A DNA stretch of 64,000 nucleotides, from contig CM061142.1 of the NCBI GenBank assembly GCA_030789695.1, positions 359,761,486 through 359,825,485 on the forward strand, in the 5' to 3' direction. Origin of the DNA: Scilla litardierei (taxonomy: Eukaryota; Streptophyta; Magnoliopsida; Asparagales; Asparagaceae). The number at the start of each line of letters is the position of its first letter. The stretch's first letter is position 1. Shown piece after piece: positions 11,952-21,760 of the stretch. Below the pieces are notes generated by a model. It was not told the origin of the DNA. It was given only the letters and a program-made list of their open reading frames with translations, and did no database searches. A program made the position numbers and the translations under genes.

Positions 11952-12617
11952 ATGAGAGGAGAAGAGATGTCCTCTAGGCTTGTGTAGATCAGGCTAGAGA
12001 GAGAGAGGGTAACGTGGGGGTTGAACCGGTCTAGAGAGAAGTGGGGTGATAAAATCCGATGCATGGGATTCTGCGGGCGAAAAATCCGCATGATCGGTGA
12101 CGTGGGTTCGTTAATTGGAAAGGCCCAAGCACGTGGGGTTGTTAGTGCTGTTAGCAACATTAAGTAAGAATATTAAAAGATAGTGGGTTAGTGGAATTAG
12201 TTATTTAGTTACGATTATAATAATGTTAGTATAGAATCAGTTAGGATTTTAATAATTATTGGTTAGCATGCAAAAAGAATTAGGTTAGTTAGTTTAAGGA
12301 AAAATTAATTAGAAGAGTTTAATATAACAAACCTTTAATTTGAAAAGGTTCCTTCCGTAACTTAAAGTTTTGAAAAGGGAAGATTAAAACGTTAATAAAT
12401 ATTGATAATCCGGTTTTATAGCTTCGCTCTTTGGCATCCAAAAATTAAAAGGATAAATACCGGGATAATCGCGCTTCCGAGAGGGTCGCAAACACGGCGT
12501 CCGGTCGCAGGTACGAGTCAAGGAAATAGCGATAAAAATCGGAGAGCAACCGTAAATACAATTAGTAAGGAGATACATACAAAAAAAAATATGTATAGCC
12601 GGAAAGTGGTCGTTACA

Positions 12618-12891
12618 GTTAGCCATTTCTTTAACACTTTTGCATGGCATTCTTGCATGCATTTTCATTCTAGCGAAGCTCTGCCGAAATACTTCCTCTC
12701 CCTTTATCCAAGTTCTTAATCTAAAAGTAGAGATTTAGATTGTGGATTTAGTAGCCTTACTCCGTTCGTGAGAAGACTCGATCCGTCATGGCGAATCCGA
12801 AGGCGAAGTTCTGTGACTACCGTGCCGCATACGCAAGCGTAAGTCTCAACTTCATTTATCGATCCTAACTCTGTTTTGGCAGGATCCAACA
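12618..12891 (+). repeat. 5' LTR of the Copia element, second half only
   Basis: Matches 19767-20040 of the 3' LTR with very few differences, ending GGATCCAACA. It starts abruptly at GTTAGCC, directly after the TTACA end of the minus-strand Gypsy LTR. About 330 bp of the LTR start are missing here. Confidence 0.9.
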
Positions 12892-12892
12892 T

Positions 12893-12905
12893 TGGAATCA
12901 GAGCC
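12893..12905 (+). promoter_or_regulatory. primer binding site, initiator-Met tRNA type
   Basis: TGGAATCAGAGCC, one base different from the standard TGGTATCAGAGCC, two bases after the LTR end. Confidence 0.8.
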
Positions 12906-12955
12906 ATACGGGTTCGCCCCGGTCAAACCGCCGTCCCGTCGAAACTATGAACGAG

Positions 12956-13230
12956 TCGTTGTCTTTTTCACGAATGGGTATCCTACCATTACGGATATGG
13001 TAGGAACGCTTCGTGACGGAGAGAACGCAGCGGTTGTTCTTTTCACGTTAGGGTCTCCTATCATTACAGATATGGTAGGAACTCTCTGTGACAGGAAGAA
13101 CCGACCGTTCACGTAGTATGTTATTTTTCATTTTTGGCACACGGCCATTAGAAAATAACCACTTTGTCGACGAATGGGTGCTTCATCGACGAACGGGTGC
13201 TTCATCGACGAAGAAGGTGGTGGTTATTCC
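12956..13230 (+). repeat. short tandem repeats in the Copia leader
   Basis: Two diverged copies of a roughly 75-bp unit (GATATGGTAGGAAC core at about 12994 and 13069). They are followed by a 19-bp tandem repeat, tcgacgaaNgggtgcttca, at about 13166-13215. Confidence 0.7.
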
Positions 13231-13369
13231 CATCGGGGAAGATGAATTTTAGTGCATGTGCACCATGGCAAAATGGGCTATGAAGGCCATGCACCCCCCT
13301 CCCCATGCGGAGGGGGTTGGCTACGGCCAATAACCACCGTGGCAAACCCCACCGGCGGGGGTGTGCGGC

Positions 13370-13830
13370 CACCCCACACAAGGGGAGGCCGGCCATGGCC
13401 GGCGAAGGAGAAAATGGCCTTGGCAATGACCGGCCATGGCCAGGCCGGCAGTGGCCGGCCCCGGCCAAGGCCAGGGGCCGGCCTGGCCGGCCCTGGCAGA
13501 GGCCAGGGCCGGCGCCCTGGCCTCGGCCAGGGCCTGGCCGGCCCTGGCAGAGGCCAGGGCCGACGCGCTGGCCACTGCCAGGGCCGGTCGGCTGGCCCTG
13601 GCAGAGGCCAGGGCCGGCGCCCTGGCCTCGGCCAGGGCCTGGCCGGCCCTGGCAGAGAACTGGGCCTGGCCGGCCCTGGCAGAGGCCAGGGCCGGCCTGG
13701 CCGACCCTGGCCGGCCTCGGCCAGAGGCCCTGGCCGAGGGGGCCAGGGCCCCTGGCCGGCCAGGGCAGAGGCCCTTGGCTGGCCCTTGGCCAAGCCTCAG
13801 CCAGGGCAGAGGCCCTGGCCGGGAGAAGTT
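13370..13830. repeat. GGCC-rich tract with about 105-bp higher-order repeat
   Basis: About 460 bp of GGCCAGGG, CCGGCC and CCCTGGC words. A larger unit starting ggccctggcaga recurs at 13489 and 13594 (period 105) with close agreement. It is self-complementary and open in all six frames, so long apparent ORFs here (for example 13202-13855) are compositional. It sits in the leader between the primer site and gag. Confidence 0.85.
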
Positions 13831-14021
13831 GCAGACCAAATAATTGGTCGACCAATTTGGTTGTTTTGGTCGACCAATCCGACAGAAGGTCTTGGTCGAT
13901 CGCGAACTTGCCGACTAACCCATACGGGGTGACAAAAGGCCTTGGTCAAACTCGAATGTGCCGATTAGCCCATACGGGGCTAACGACAGTCGCCTACTCT
14001 TGTTTTATAAAATTTTTTTTT

Positions 14022-14158
14022 GGGGCTCTACTCCTTGAAGATTAGCCATAGTGCTCTACTTCATGCGAGATGAGCCATATCATTATGCTCTACTCTACGG
14101 AGATTAGCCAATGTACTTATGACATTGTGCTCTACTCTACGGAGATTAGCCAATGTAT
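14022..14158 (+). repeat. diverged tandem repeat, GCTCTACTCTACGG unit
   Basis: Two near-identical 42-bp copies (starts 14087 and 14129) reading gctctactctacggagatta. Two weaker copies precede them at about 14024 and 14053. Confidence 0.75.
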
Positions 14159-14684
14159 TTCAAATTTTTGAAAAAGATGGTTTTCAAATAGGTTATGTCC
14201 CGTCCTTAAATCGGGATAGCGCAATTTAGAATTCCAAGTCCTACCACGATCCAGCCATGGTTATCTAACCCATGGGTGTGTAGAACAGGTCTCGTGGCTT
14301 GGCAATTGTTGCGCTAAAATTCTTTGCGCAAACTCTCACCTATTCCATTTTGAAAGATATGTTTTTCAAAAGTAATTTTCCGCTGCGAAGTACTATAAGA
14401 GTACGATTGTTTGATAAGTGATGGGGGAATATTGAAGGTTGTTCTAGATGGTGATTGGAATCATAGAGACCTTTTCGATTCTAGAACAACATCTTCAATA
14501 TTTTTCGAAAGTAACTTATCAAATATAATATAATTCCAAGTGGGATTTGAATTTTTAGAACTATCCAAATGGGATATTCTATTATCTATTATCATTTCAA
14601 GTGGGAGTTATATTTTAAGAATTTTTATGCAATGTTTTGATCTAACCTTCGGTTTTGTGTCTTTTGCAGCATTTTAAAAGTAAA

Positions 14685-15461
14685 ATGTCTTCCGCTTCAA
14701 AGAATATCGTCGCTGAGTTAAACAGAGGTGAAAAACTCAACGGCGATAATTACAAACTTTGGTCCATCAAGATACAATACGTTCTAGAGGAGCAAGAAGT
14801 GCCCGAAACTCTAAAGAACGTTATGATTGAACCCGAGTTGGGCACTACAGCCCAACACCGACGAGACAAGGAAGCTTTTAATGCTTGGTCTCGGAAGAAC
14901 AAGATAGCGCGCATTACGTTATTAAGCAGTATGGCTGATGACATAATGCGCATCTTCCGAGAACATGACCTAGCCATGGACATATGGTCCAAGTTAGAGG
15001 AGAAGTTCGGTGGCACATCGGTGTCCAAACTTCGCTCCTTAACTATAAGGTTTGATTCATATAAGAAACGTCCAGATCATTCCATGGGGAAACATCTGCG
15101 ACATATGGCGAACCTTATCTCGGAATTAAAGGATGCATGTCATGTGCTCACAGATGAGCAACAAATCCAAGCAGTCATACGTTCCCTACCAAATGGATGG
15201 GATCAGATGAAGATGCATCTCACTCATAATGAGAGCATCAAGACCTTCAACGATGTTTCCAAGCACCTCGAATTAGAGCAAGAGCGGCTTGCGGCTGCCA
15301 AGCCAAGTGCAGAAGTGCACATGGTTGCTAGTTCCTCACACGGGGGAAAGAAACGTAAAGATCGTTCGAAGTCTTCTAATGAACGTAATAAGCAACCTGA
15401 GTCTACCAAGGAACCCAAACATAGGGTGGACACAAGAAATGGCACAAGAAGAAAGACTTGA
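14685..15461 (+). pseudogene. Copia gag (capsid-like, UBN2 type)
   Basis: The product would be the nucleocapsid precursor that packages the element RNA. I chose the ATG at 14685, ten codons inside the longer open frame, because it starts the typical gag opening (MSSASKNIVAELNRGEKLNG). The W-x-I-K-I-Q and W-S-K-L-E-E-K-F motifs follow, as usual in Copia gag, with a lysine-rich tail. The frame shifts near 15430. The zinc knuckle (CFKCNKLGHYARSC) is intact in another frame at 15473-15514. A splice-acceptor-like TTTTGCAG lies just upstream (14663-14669), which may mean a spliced leader; this is inference. Confidence 0.85.
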
Positions 15462-15472
15462 AAAGGATCAAG

Positions 15473-16253
15473 TGCTTCAAGTGCAACAAGCTCGGTCACT
15501 ATGCTCGTTCATGTACGAGTGGAAGTGACGAGGTAACTTGTAATACTAGTTACATATGTGTTTCTAGTTCAATATTTCTTATGGAATCTAATCCATTTTG
15601 GGATAATTGATTCAGGTGCCACCGACCACATAGCAAAGGACAGACGGTCCTTCGTGGAGTATCACCGGATACCCCAAGGAATGAAGTGGATCAATGTAGG
15701 AAACAACACACGTGTTGAAGTGAAAGGCGTTGGGACTCGCAAGCTAGTCTTGGACAACGACCGCACTCTCCTACTTCATAATGTTATCTTCATTCCATAT
15801 ATTCAAAGGAATATTAAAAATGTGGTCAATTTAATGGGTATTGGTTATAGTTGGTTCCTTCATGATTGTAATATGGACTTATTTTGTAATAATTCCTTAA
15901 TTGGCACAGGGTATGTTTTCAAAGGATTTATTGTAATAAGTACAATGTATGGTTCCTCATGTAATGAAAATTTCCTTGTGACAAATTCTTTGACTAATGA
16001 GTCTAATATAATTTGTTGGCACACAAGGCTTGGTCATATTGGACCAACGCGTATGGATAGACTTGCCAAATGTGGCCTTCTATCCAATGTTTCAAAGGTT
16101 GAAATGTCGACCTGCGAACATTGCCTTGTGGGGAAATCTTGTCGCAAGCCGTTTGGAACCGGCACAAGGGCCGAGGTTCCATTACAGCTTATCCATTCGG
16201 ACATATGTGATCCGATGAATGTCAAGACAAGACGCGGAAAGTCCTATTATTGA
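15473..16253 (+). pseudogene. Copia zinc knuckle, protease and integrase N-terminus
   Basis: The segment holds a CX2CX4HX4C zinc knuckle at 15473-15514. An aspartic protease active site, DSGATDH, follows at about 15609. The gag-pre-integrase zinc-binding region then shows HTRLGHI and CEHCLVGK, and the integrase core opens with HSDICDPM. A one-base insertion at about 15600 changes frame just before the protease. The frame ends at 16251-16253, where a few bases are lost relative to intact elements, just before the integrase continues in another frame. Confidence 0.85.
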
Positions 16254-17410
16254 TGATTTCACCCGATTCAGACATATCTATTTGATATCCCACAAAAGTG
16301 AAGCTTTGGCTTGCTTTAAAAACTATATGAGTTTAGTGGAGAATCAATTAGATCGCAAGATTAAGGTCTTGCGAACCGATAGGGGCGGTGAATATCAATC
16401 AACAAGTTTGAAGGAACTTTGTGATGAAAAAGGCATAGTACATCAGGTAACTATGCCTTATACTCCTCAACAAAACAGTGTTGCAGAAAGGAGAAATAGG
16501 ACTTTAATGGAAATGGTCCGTTCAATGATGGCGCAAGCTAACTTGCCAATCACCTTTTGGGGTGATGCATTATTGACGACTGCTTTCATTTTAAACCACG
16601 TACCCTCGAAATCAGTTAGCTCCACTCCTTATGAGTTGTGGAACCAAAGGTCTCCTGACTTAAACATTTTGAAACCTTGGGGTTGTGCATTCTACGCACA
16701 TATTTCCTCCCATAAGTATGGCAAACTTGGGCCAAGGGGAAGGAAATGTATCTTTATACGATACGCAGAAAACTCCAAAGGTTATGTTTTTGTTAGTCAG
16801 GAAGACAATGGTGGGCTAATTGAGTTTGAGTCGAGGGATGTCACTTTCTTGGAAAACGAGTTTCCAAGACAGGGCGAGATAAGTCAGAACTTATCTCTAT
16901 TTGAGATTTATGATCAAGAAGGATTACCTCATTCGAGTGGGAGAATTCTTGGTGAAAACGAAAATACGTTTCAACCTTCACCAATGGATTATACGAATGA
17001 CGATTATCCTATTCCATACGGGAATAATGATCCAAATGGGAGCAATTCTAACGACATTCCAAGTGGGAGTGATATTAGAATTGATCTAAATTCGAGTCAA
17101 CAAGGACTTGAAGAATCTCAAATACGACGTAGTAGTCGTACAAGGTTGGCTCCTCTAAGATTTGAGGATGAATTTCCGCAAACCTTTATGACTTTACAAC
17201 AAGATGATGACGAGCCTGCTACTTTCAAACAGGCCGTATCATGCCCTGCAAAAGACAAATGGATGGAAGCGATGAAGGAGGAATTGAAATCCATGAAAGT
17301 TAACCAAGTCTGGGACTTAGTTAACTTTCCCAGAGGACATAGAGCAATTGGGAACAAATGGGTTCTCAAGATCAAGCATAAGGCTGATGGCTCTATAGAT
17401 AGATATAACG
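16240..17410 (+). pseudogene. Copia integrase core and start of reverse transcriptase
   Basis: The integrase catalytic core covers roughly the first 130 residues: IDDFTRFRH, then LRTDRGGEY with the second aspartate, then QQNSVAERRNRTL with the glutamate. That gives the D,D35E arrangement. A variable linker rich in N, S and D follows. Reverse transcriptase then begins at W-M-E-A-M-K-E-E-L and NKWVLKIKHKADGS. A small duplication near 17410 shifts the frame. The original start codon is not here; this is the middle of a polyprotein. Confidence 0.87.
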
Positions 17411-18100
17411 CTCGCCAAAGCTCGCCTTGTCGCGAAAGGTTTTACGCAACAGGAAGGGATAGACTATGAAGAGACCTTCTCACCTGTTGTGTGTTTTACC
17501 TCGATTCGCCTGATTCTGGCAATGGTAGCTTGCTTATACCTCGAATTACATCAGATGGATGTAAAGACTGCCTTTCTCAATGGAGAATTGGACGAGGAGA
17601 TCTATATGGAACAACCAACAGGGTTTGTAAAAGAAGGAAACGAACATAAGGTTTGTAAACTTCGTAAGTCTATATATGGTCTTAAATAATCCTCGAGGCA
17701 ATGGTATATACGATTTCAAGAAGTTGTCTTATCAAATGGATTTTCCATGCTTGATGAAGATAACTACGTATATATCAAGAGGATTAAAAGCAAGCATGTT
17801 ATTATGTCTCTATATGTAGATGACATTTTAATAACCAGAAATGACAAGGGCTTTGTGATGGATATCAAGGCTTGACTTTCATCAGTTTTGAGATGAAAGA
17901 CATGGGAAAGCCACATATATCCTTGGAATTAAGATTTCAAGGAATCGTTCAAAGAAACTTCTTTCTCTTTCACAAGAGACTTATATAAAGAAGGTTCTAG
18001 AACGGTTTAATATGTAGGACTACAAGTCCAATTGATACTCCTATAAGCAGATGCGATAATTTATATCTGAAATCATGTCCAAAGAACCAAAAGGAAAAGG
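17411..18100 (+). pseudogene. Copia reverse transcriptase, central part
   Basis: [19 protein letters not shown] and SIYGLK are followed by the catalytic YVDD at 17813-17824. These are core reverse transcriptase motifs of Copia. An in-frame TAA at 17687-17689 replaces the expected glutamine of GLKQ (CAA to TAA). More stops and frameshifts follow after YVDD, for example TGA in place of a tryptophan codon near 17874. Confidence 0.87.
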
Positions 18101-18105
18101 AAATT

Positions 18106-18422
18106 ATGGAAAAAGTTCCATATTCCAATACAGTTGATAGTCTTATGTACGCTATGATGCATACAAGACCGGACATCTGTTTTGCCGTTGGAATGGTAAG
18201 TCGTTACCAATCCAACCCAGGGCAAGAACACTGGAAAGCGGTTAAGAGGATAATGCAGTATCTTAAAGGAACTGCAGATTTGCAAAAGACTATGATAAAA
18301 CCAAGAAGGTAGACATAAGGTACATATCTACGCATGAGATGATAGAGGATCAGCTTACGAAAGCGATCCCCAGAAATGTGTTTTATAAACACTTATCATC
18401 CCAAGGATTGTGTAAGAGCTGA
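18106..18422 (+). pseudogene. Copia RNase H region, internally deleted
   Basis: The first part reads MHTRPDICFAVGMVSRYQSN and ALKGTADL-like sequence, the end of the reverse transcriptase/RNase H connection. After 18312 the reading jumps to VDIRYISTHEMIEDQLTKAI, the very end of Copia pol. The RNase H catalytic core between them is missing, so about 400 bp have been deleted by comparison with intact Copia elements. Confidence 0.8.
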
Positions 18423-19418
18423 GTTGTACCAATATATATTCCCATGTCTGAGAAAGATCAAATTTAATAAAAGAATAAGTTCTTTTTCAAACATTGCATA
18501 TGAATCTCTTGAGAAATGTTTGTGTACATTTTTGAAATCTCAGCTGAATTCTAGTATGTCAGACAGATTGAGGTTGGCTCTCTCACATGAGCAACCGCTT
18601 TATTCTATCAGACGGATAGAATAGAGATGAGACCTGTTTAAAGTCAAAATCATCAGACGGATGATTTAGAGTCATGACTTAAACAAAATGGTCGCATGAA
18701 AGATCTGCATCATATGGATGCTTACATAAGATCTCAGAGGATTTTTGAAATCCCATCTGTCTAAATGCGGGATGTGAGTCCAAAGGATTATTTGAGTAGA
18801 ACAAGGGACTCAAAGTCAGACATTGTGGTGTCTGATCATCATCCTTACAACATCATTGAGACATACACTCCCTGGGAAAGGAGCGATGTTGTAATACGTG
18901 TTCATACCACGTATGCATTTCGACCACTGAGTTAGTAGCAATAGTGTTTGCTATTATGTGAGACTCAAAGGCCATATGGGTCTTAACTTTACCCTCAAGG
19001 AATCCAATTGGTTCCTTTAGATATGACGAGATGATCGCTATCTTAGCGTGTTGCTAATGGGCTATGATAATTCGGCTTGGCGGGACACGTTAGAAAAGCG
19101 AATCAAGTCAAGATCAGAAGGTTCGCAAGAAGAGGAAGATTGATTTCATATTCACATTTGGACTTTAATGATTCAAAGCTGGCCAGCCAATTGTGATCCA
19201 GATGGGATTCAATTGTTGAATATAAAGTATAAGAAATGTGAAGAAATAATCTAGGGTAAAGCATGCGTTGAACTACTCAACTTTACACCTTCGAGGTCGT
19301 TGTGTATCTCTAACAAGTGCACAACAACAGACTCTACGCGCATGACGGTCGCACGGTCTATTTCTCGGTATGATAGATGAAAGAACTAAGAGAAAGACGT
19401 TCTCTTACAATCCCCTCA
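18423..19418 (+). other. Copia 3' untranslated region
   Basis: About 1 kb between the end of pol and the purine tract. It has no coding features. Short GACGGATGAT-like repeats lie near 18610-18670. Confidence 0.6.
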
Positions 19419-19434
19419 AGTGTGAGTGGGAGAT
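19419..19434 (+). promoter_or_regulatory. polypurine tract of the Copia element
   Basis: AAGTGTGAGTGGGAGA runs directly into the TGTTGGAT start of the 3' LTR, as in most plant Copia elements. Confidence 0.8.
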
Positions 19435-20040
19435 GTTGGATATGGAAGACGTTAGTACACCCTTGTAGGGGATGTACGAGGGAATACGGACCTCGAACGT
19501 AGCGTACACGAAGTCGTGTGCACATGGAATATGTTCCCTTGCGGAGAGGATCTCTAGATTGATGGGAAAGTCGCATTATATGTGCATAAGTGCATGCGAC
19601 ATATGGCTAATAAAGGGGTAATATCTTAAGCTTATGTTGTACCATGCATATGGTACAACTTAAGCTTATAATATGCCATGTACGATGGTACACCTTAGTT
19701 AAATTGTTCCAAAGGAACAATTACTCCTAAAATAACGACCTTGGGGGCTATAAATAAGACCCAAGGGTTAGCCATTTCTTTAACACTTTTGCATGGCATT
19801 CTTGCATGCATTTTCATTCTAGCGAAGCTCTGCCGAAATACTTCCTCTCCCTTTATCCAAGTTCTTAATCTAAAAGTAGAGATTTAGATTGTGGATTTAG
19901 TAGCCTTACTCCGTTCGTGAGAAGACTCGATCCGTCGTGGCGAATCCGAAGGCGAAGTTATGTGACTACCGTGCCGCATACGCAAGCGTAAGTCTCAACT
20001 TCATTTATCGATCCTAACTCTGTTTTGGCAGGATCCAACA
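19435..20040 (+). repeat. 3' LTR of the Copia element (complete)
   Basis: 606 bp with terminal inverted repeat TGTTGGAT...ATCCAACA. It contains an inner palindromic stretch around 19625-19675 (TTAAGCTTATGTTGTACCAT and its complement) and CTATAAATAA at about 19749, a likely TATA box. The first half also occurs inverted at 49204-49526, and the second half at 12618-12891. Confidence 0.93.
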
Positions 20041-20518
20041 GACCCCTCCTCTCGCATGATACCCTTACCCTTATCTTGATCCCGGACGATGTGGGTGTGT
20101 TTGTAAGTGTATGCAAGATGTAGTGAATGCACACTAACACATGCAATTGAGAAAATAGAAATTCTAGGGCAAAATATAAAATTGAGCTAAGGAGCGAAGT
20201 TACCCAGTCGAGATGAAGATCTTTGCTCGTAGATGTCCCAACGCAGCGCAATGGGATGAAGTGTAAAGCCGTGACGTTTCTTTTCAACAAAATTTCGAAA
20301 AGCGGGGAAGTGGGTGAAAACTTGGGGTTTTATGGGGTTAAAAACGAAAATGGAGAGAGAGAAATCGATGGAGGGAAGGAGATGGAGAGTGGAGGGATCG
20401 ATCTAGGGGATTTGTAGTCGGTTGAGGGAGGATCGAGGCTGGTTGGAGGAAGAAGAAGGAGAAACGGCGAGAAATAATCGAAATCGAGTGAGGGAGATGA
20501 ACGGGTGGGGGCGCTGGG

Positions 20519-20526
20519 TATTTATA
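20519..20526 (-). promoter_or_regulatory. TATA box of the left LTR-like segment
   Basis: TATAAATA on the minus strand, directly downstream (minus sense) of the palindrome array at 20536-20897. Confidence 0.6.
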
Positions 20527-20535
20527 GGGGTTAAG

Positions 20536-20897
20536 TCGAACCGATCGGGTGAGATTTCACCCGATCGGTTGACTATTAGGTCAAAAAAATTGCTGAAAAG
20601 AGGTTACAGGTGAACCGACCGGTTGAGAACTCAACCAGTTGAGAACTCAACCGATCGGTTGGCCGCTTCACCATTTTCCCAAGAATTCAGTACAGCTCAC
20701 CCGGTCGATCACCTGACCACGCTTCATATCAACCGATCGGTTGATCAAATCCCAAATTTTCCGAGACTTCAGCCGTTCCCACACGGTCATCCACCCGGTC
20801 TCAGTTTGCTTCACCCGACTGGTTCGCTGAAGAACAGATACGGCCATTGTCTGATACGTCTCACCCGATCGGTTGAATAGTCACCTGATCGGGTGAG
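20536..20897. repeat. CCGATCGG palindrome array A
   Basis: A series of partly palindromic words, ACCGATCGGTTGA and TCACCCGATCGGT, often in face-to-face pairs 8-20 bp apart. Examples are 20538-20571, 20613-20660, 20730-20745 and 20862-20895. Some copies are degenerate (ACCCGACTGGTT, ACCCGGTCGATC). It lies in the putative U3 of the minus-strand element. Confidence 0.85.
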
Positions 20898-20989
20898 GGC
20901 TTGTTTCCTGCAAAAATTCACAAATGGCCTAAGTCTCTCGACGGAAGTTCCTGCGGCTGGATTTAATTATTAAAATAGAAAAAGTAAAG

Positions 20990-21080
20990 CTAAAAATAAT
21001 CCTAAAAACTAAGATGAAAGTTTAGAGCATGTGTTGCCTCCCATGAAGCGATTTTGTTTAACGTCGTTTGCTCGATGCCC
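20990..21080 (-). other. Athila-type post-pol conserved segment
   Basis: Minus-strand sequence with GACGTTAAACAAAATCGCTT followed by CATGGGAGGCAAC. A very similar segment separates pol from the 3' region in Athila elements. Here it comes directly after the protease-side ORF, marking where pol is missing. The match is from memory of the family, not from a search. Confidence 0.6.
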
Positions 21081-21091
21081 GTAAATGATCT

Positions 21092-21760
21092 TCATGGTGG
21101 ACGGGGGTGATGCCCTAAGATTGGCATCGCTTCAGATTCAGAGTTGGTCGCCTTTGGTGTCGTCGACGGTGACAAGTAGACTTGCTCGACAACTCTCCTT
21201 TCGTTGACGGGATCCGGGGGCTTCTCCCTTATATTGGCGTCTACCGCCACTCGTTTCAAGGTCCGGATCTCGTCTCCGGTGAGCCCCATGGGCTCCTTTC
21301 CTTTTCTCCTTGTCGAAGGAGACTTTTGGAATCCAGGAGGGATTGTATGTGACGAACCCGCTTTCTCAGCAACTTCTTTCTTCTTCAGGCCGACATGTTC
21401 TTCTAAGTCCCCCAAGTTGTCGGGGGGATTCCTTGAAAGAATTTCCCAAGCCCCAGCTTCAGCTGCTGTCTCTTCCTCTATATCGAGCATATTGCACCCT
21501 TGCTCATCGGGATGATGCTTCATGGACAACCCCAAGTCGAACTCCACCTTTTCGTTACCGACATTAAGGGATAACTTCCCTTTCTTCACATCTCTTAAAA
21601 CTTCGGTGGTGGCCATGAAGGGCCGTCCAAGGATGATGGGGATATGCGTATCTTCATGCATGTCCATAACGAGGAAGTCCACTGGCACATGCACCCCACT
21701 TACGTTGACAGGTAGGTCATCTACAACCCCCCACCGGATATTTGACCGATTAGTCTGCAA
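21092..21760 (-). pseudogene. Athila protease C-terminal part and tail
   Basis: It carries VDDLPVNVSGVHVPVDFLVM and HIPIILGRPFMATT, the second half of the Athila-type aspartic protease including the ILGRPF motif. A one-base shift and an upstream TAA (21750-21752) cut it from the first half. After about residue 75 the tail is charged and matches nothing I recognise. In intact elements reverse transcriptase would follow; here the ORF ends shortly before the post-pol segment. Confidence 0.75.

Larger units (their letters stand above)
10974..12617 (-). mobile_element. Gypsy-type LTR on minus strand, proximal part
   Basis: Read from 12617 leftward it starts TGTAACGACCACTTTCC, sharing the first 15 bases with the LARD-like LTR. 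About 660 bp in, it has TATAAAA (minus strand, 11945-11951), then a GC-rich leader that includes the GGCC tract at 11521-11890. The layout (AT-rich U3, TATA, GC-rich leader, CAGGCAAGT) matches the LARD-like LTR, but the sequence after the first bases does not. At 12617 it abuts the Copia 5' LTR at an interior point, so it inserted into that LTR. The other flank lies outside the window, so it could be a solo LTR or the end of a full element. Confidence 0.75.
12618..20040 (+). mobile_element. decayed Copia LTR retrotransposon
   Basis: The parts in order are: truncated 5' LTR (12618-12891), initiator-Met-type primer site, a 1.8-kb leader with repeats, gag, protease, integrase, reverse transcriptase and RNase H remnants, a 1-kb untranslated region, a purine tract and a complete 606-bp 3' LTR (19435-20040). 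Integrase ahead of reverse transcriptase is the Copia order. At least four frameshifts and several stops break pol, and most of RNase H is deleted. The 5' LTR has lost its first half to the minus-strand Gypsy LTR insertion, so the target duplication cannot be checked; the right flank begins GACCC. Confidence 0.93.

Noticed and set aside
13202..14045. Long ORFs in all six frames across the GGCC tract
   Set aside because: They come from the repeat composition (A-G-P-R words), with no start context or homology.
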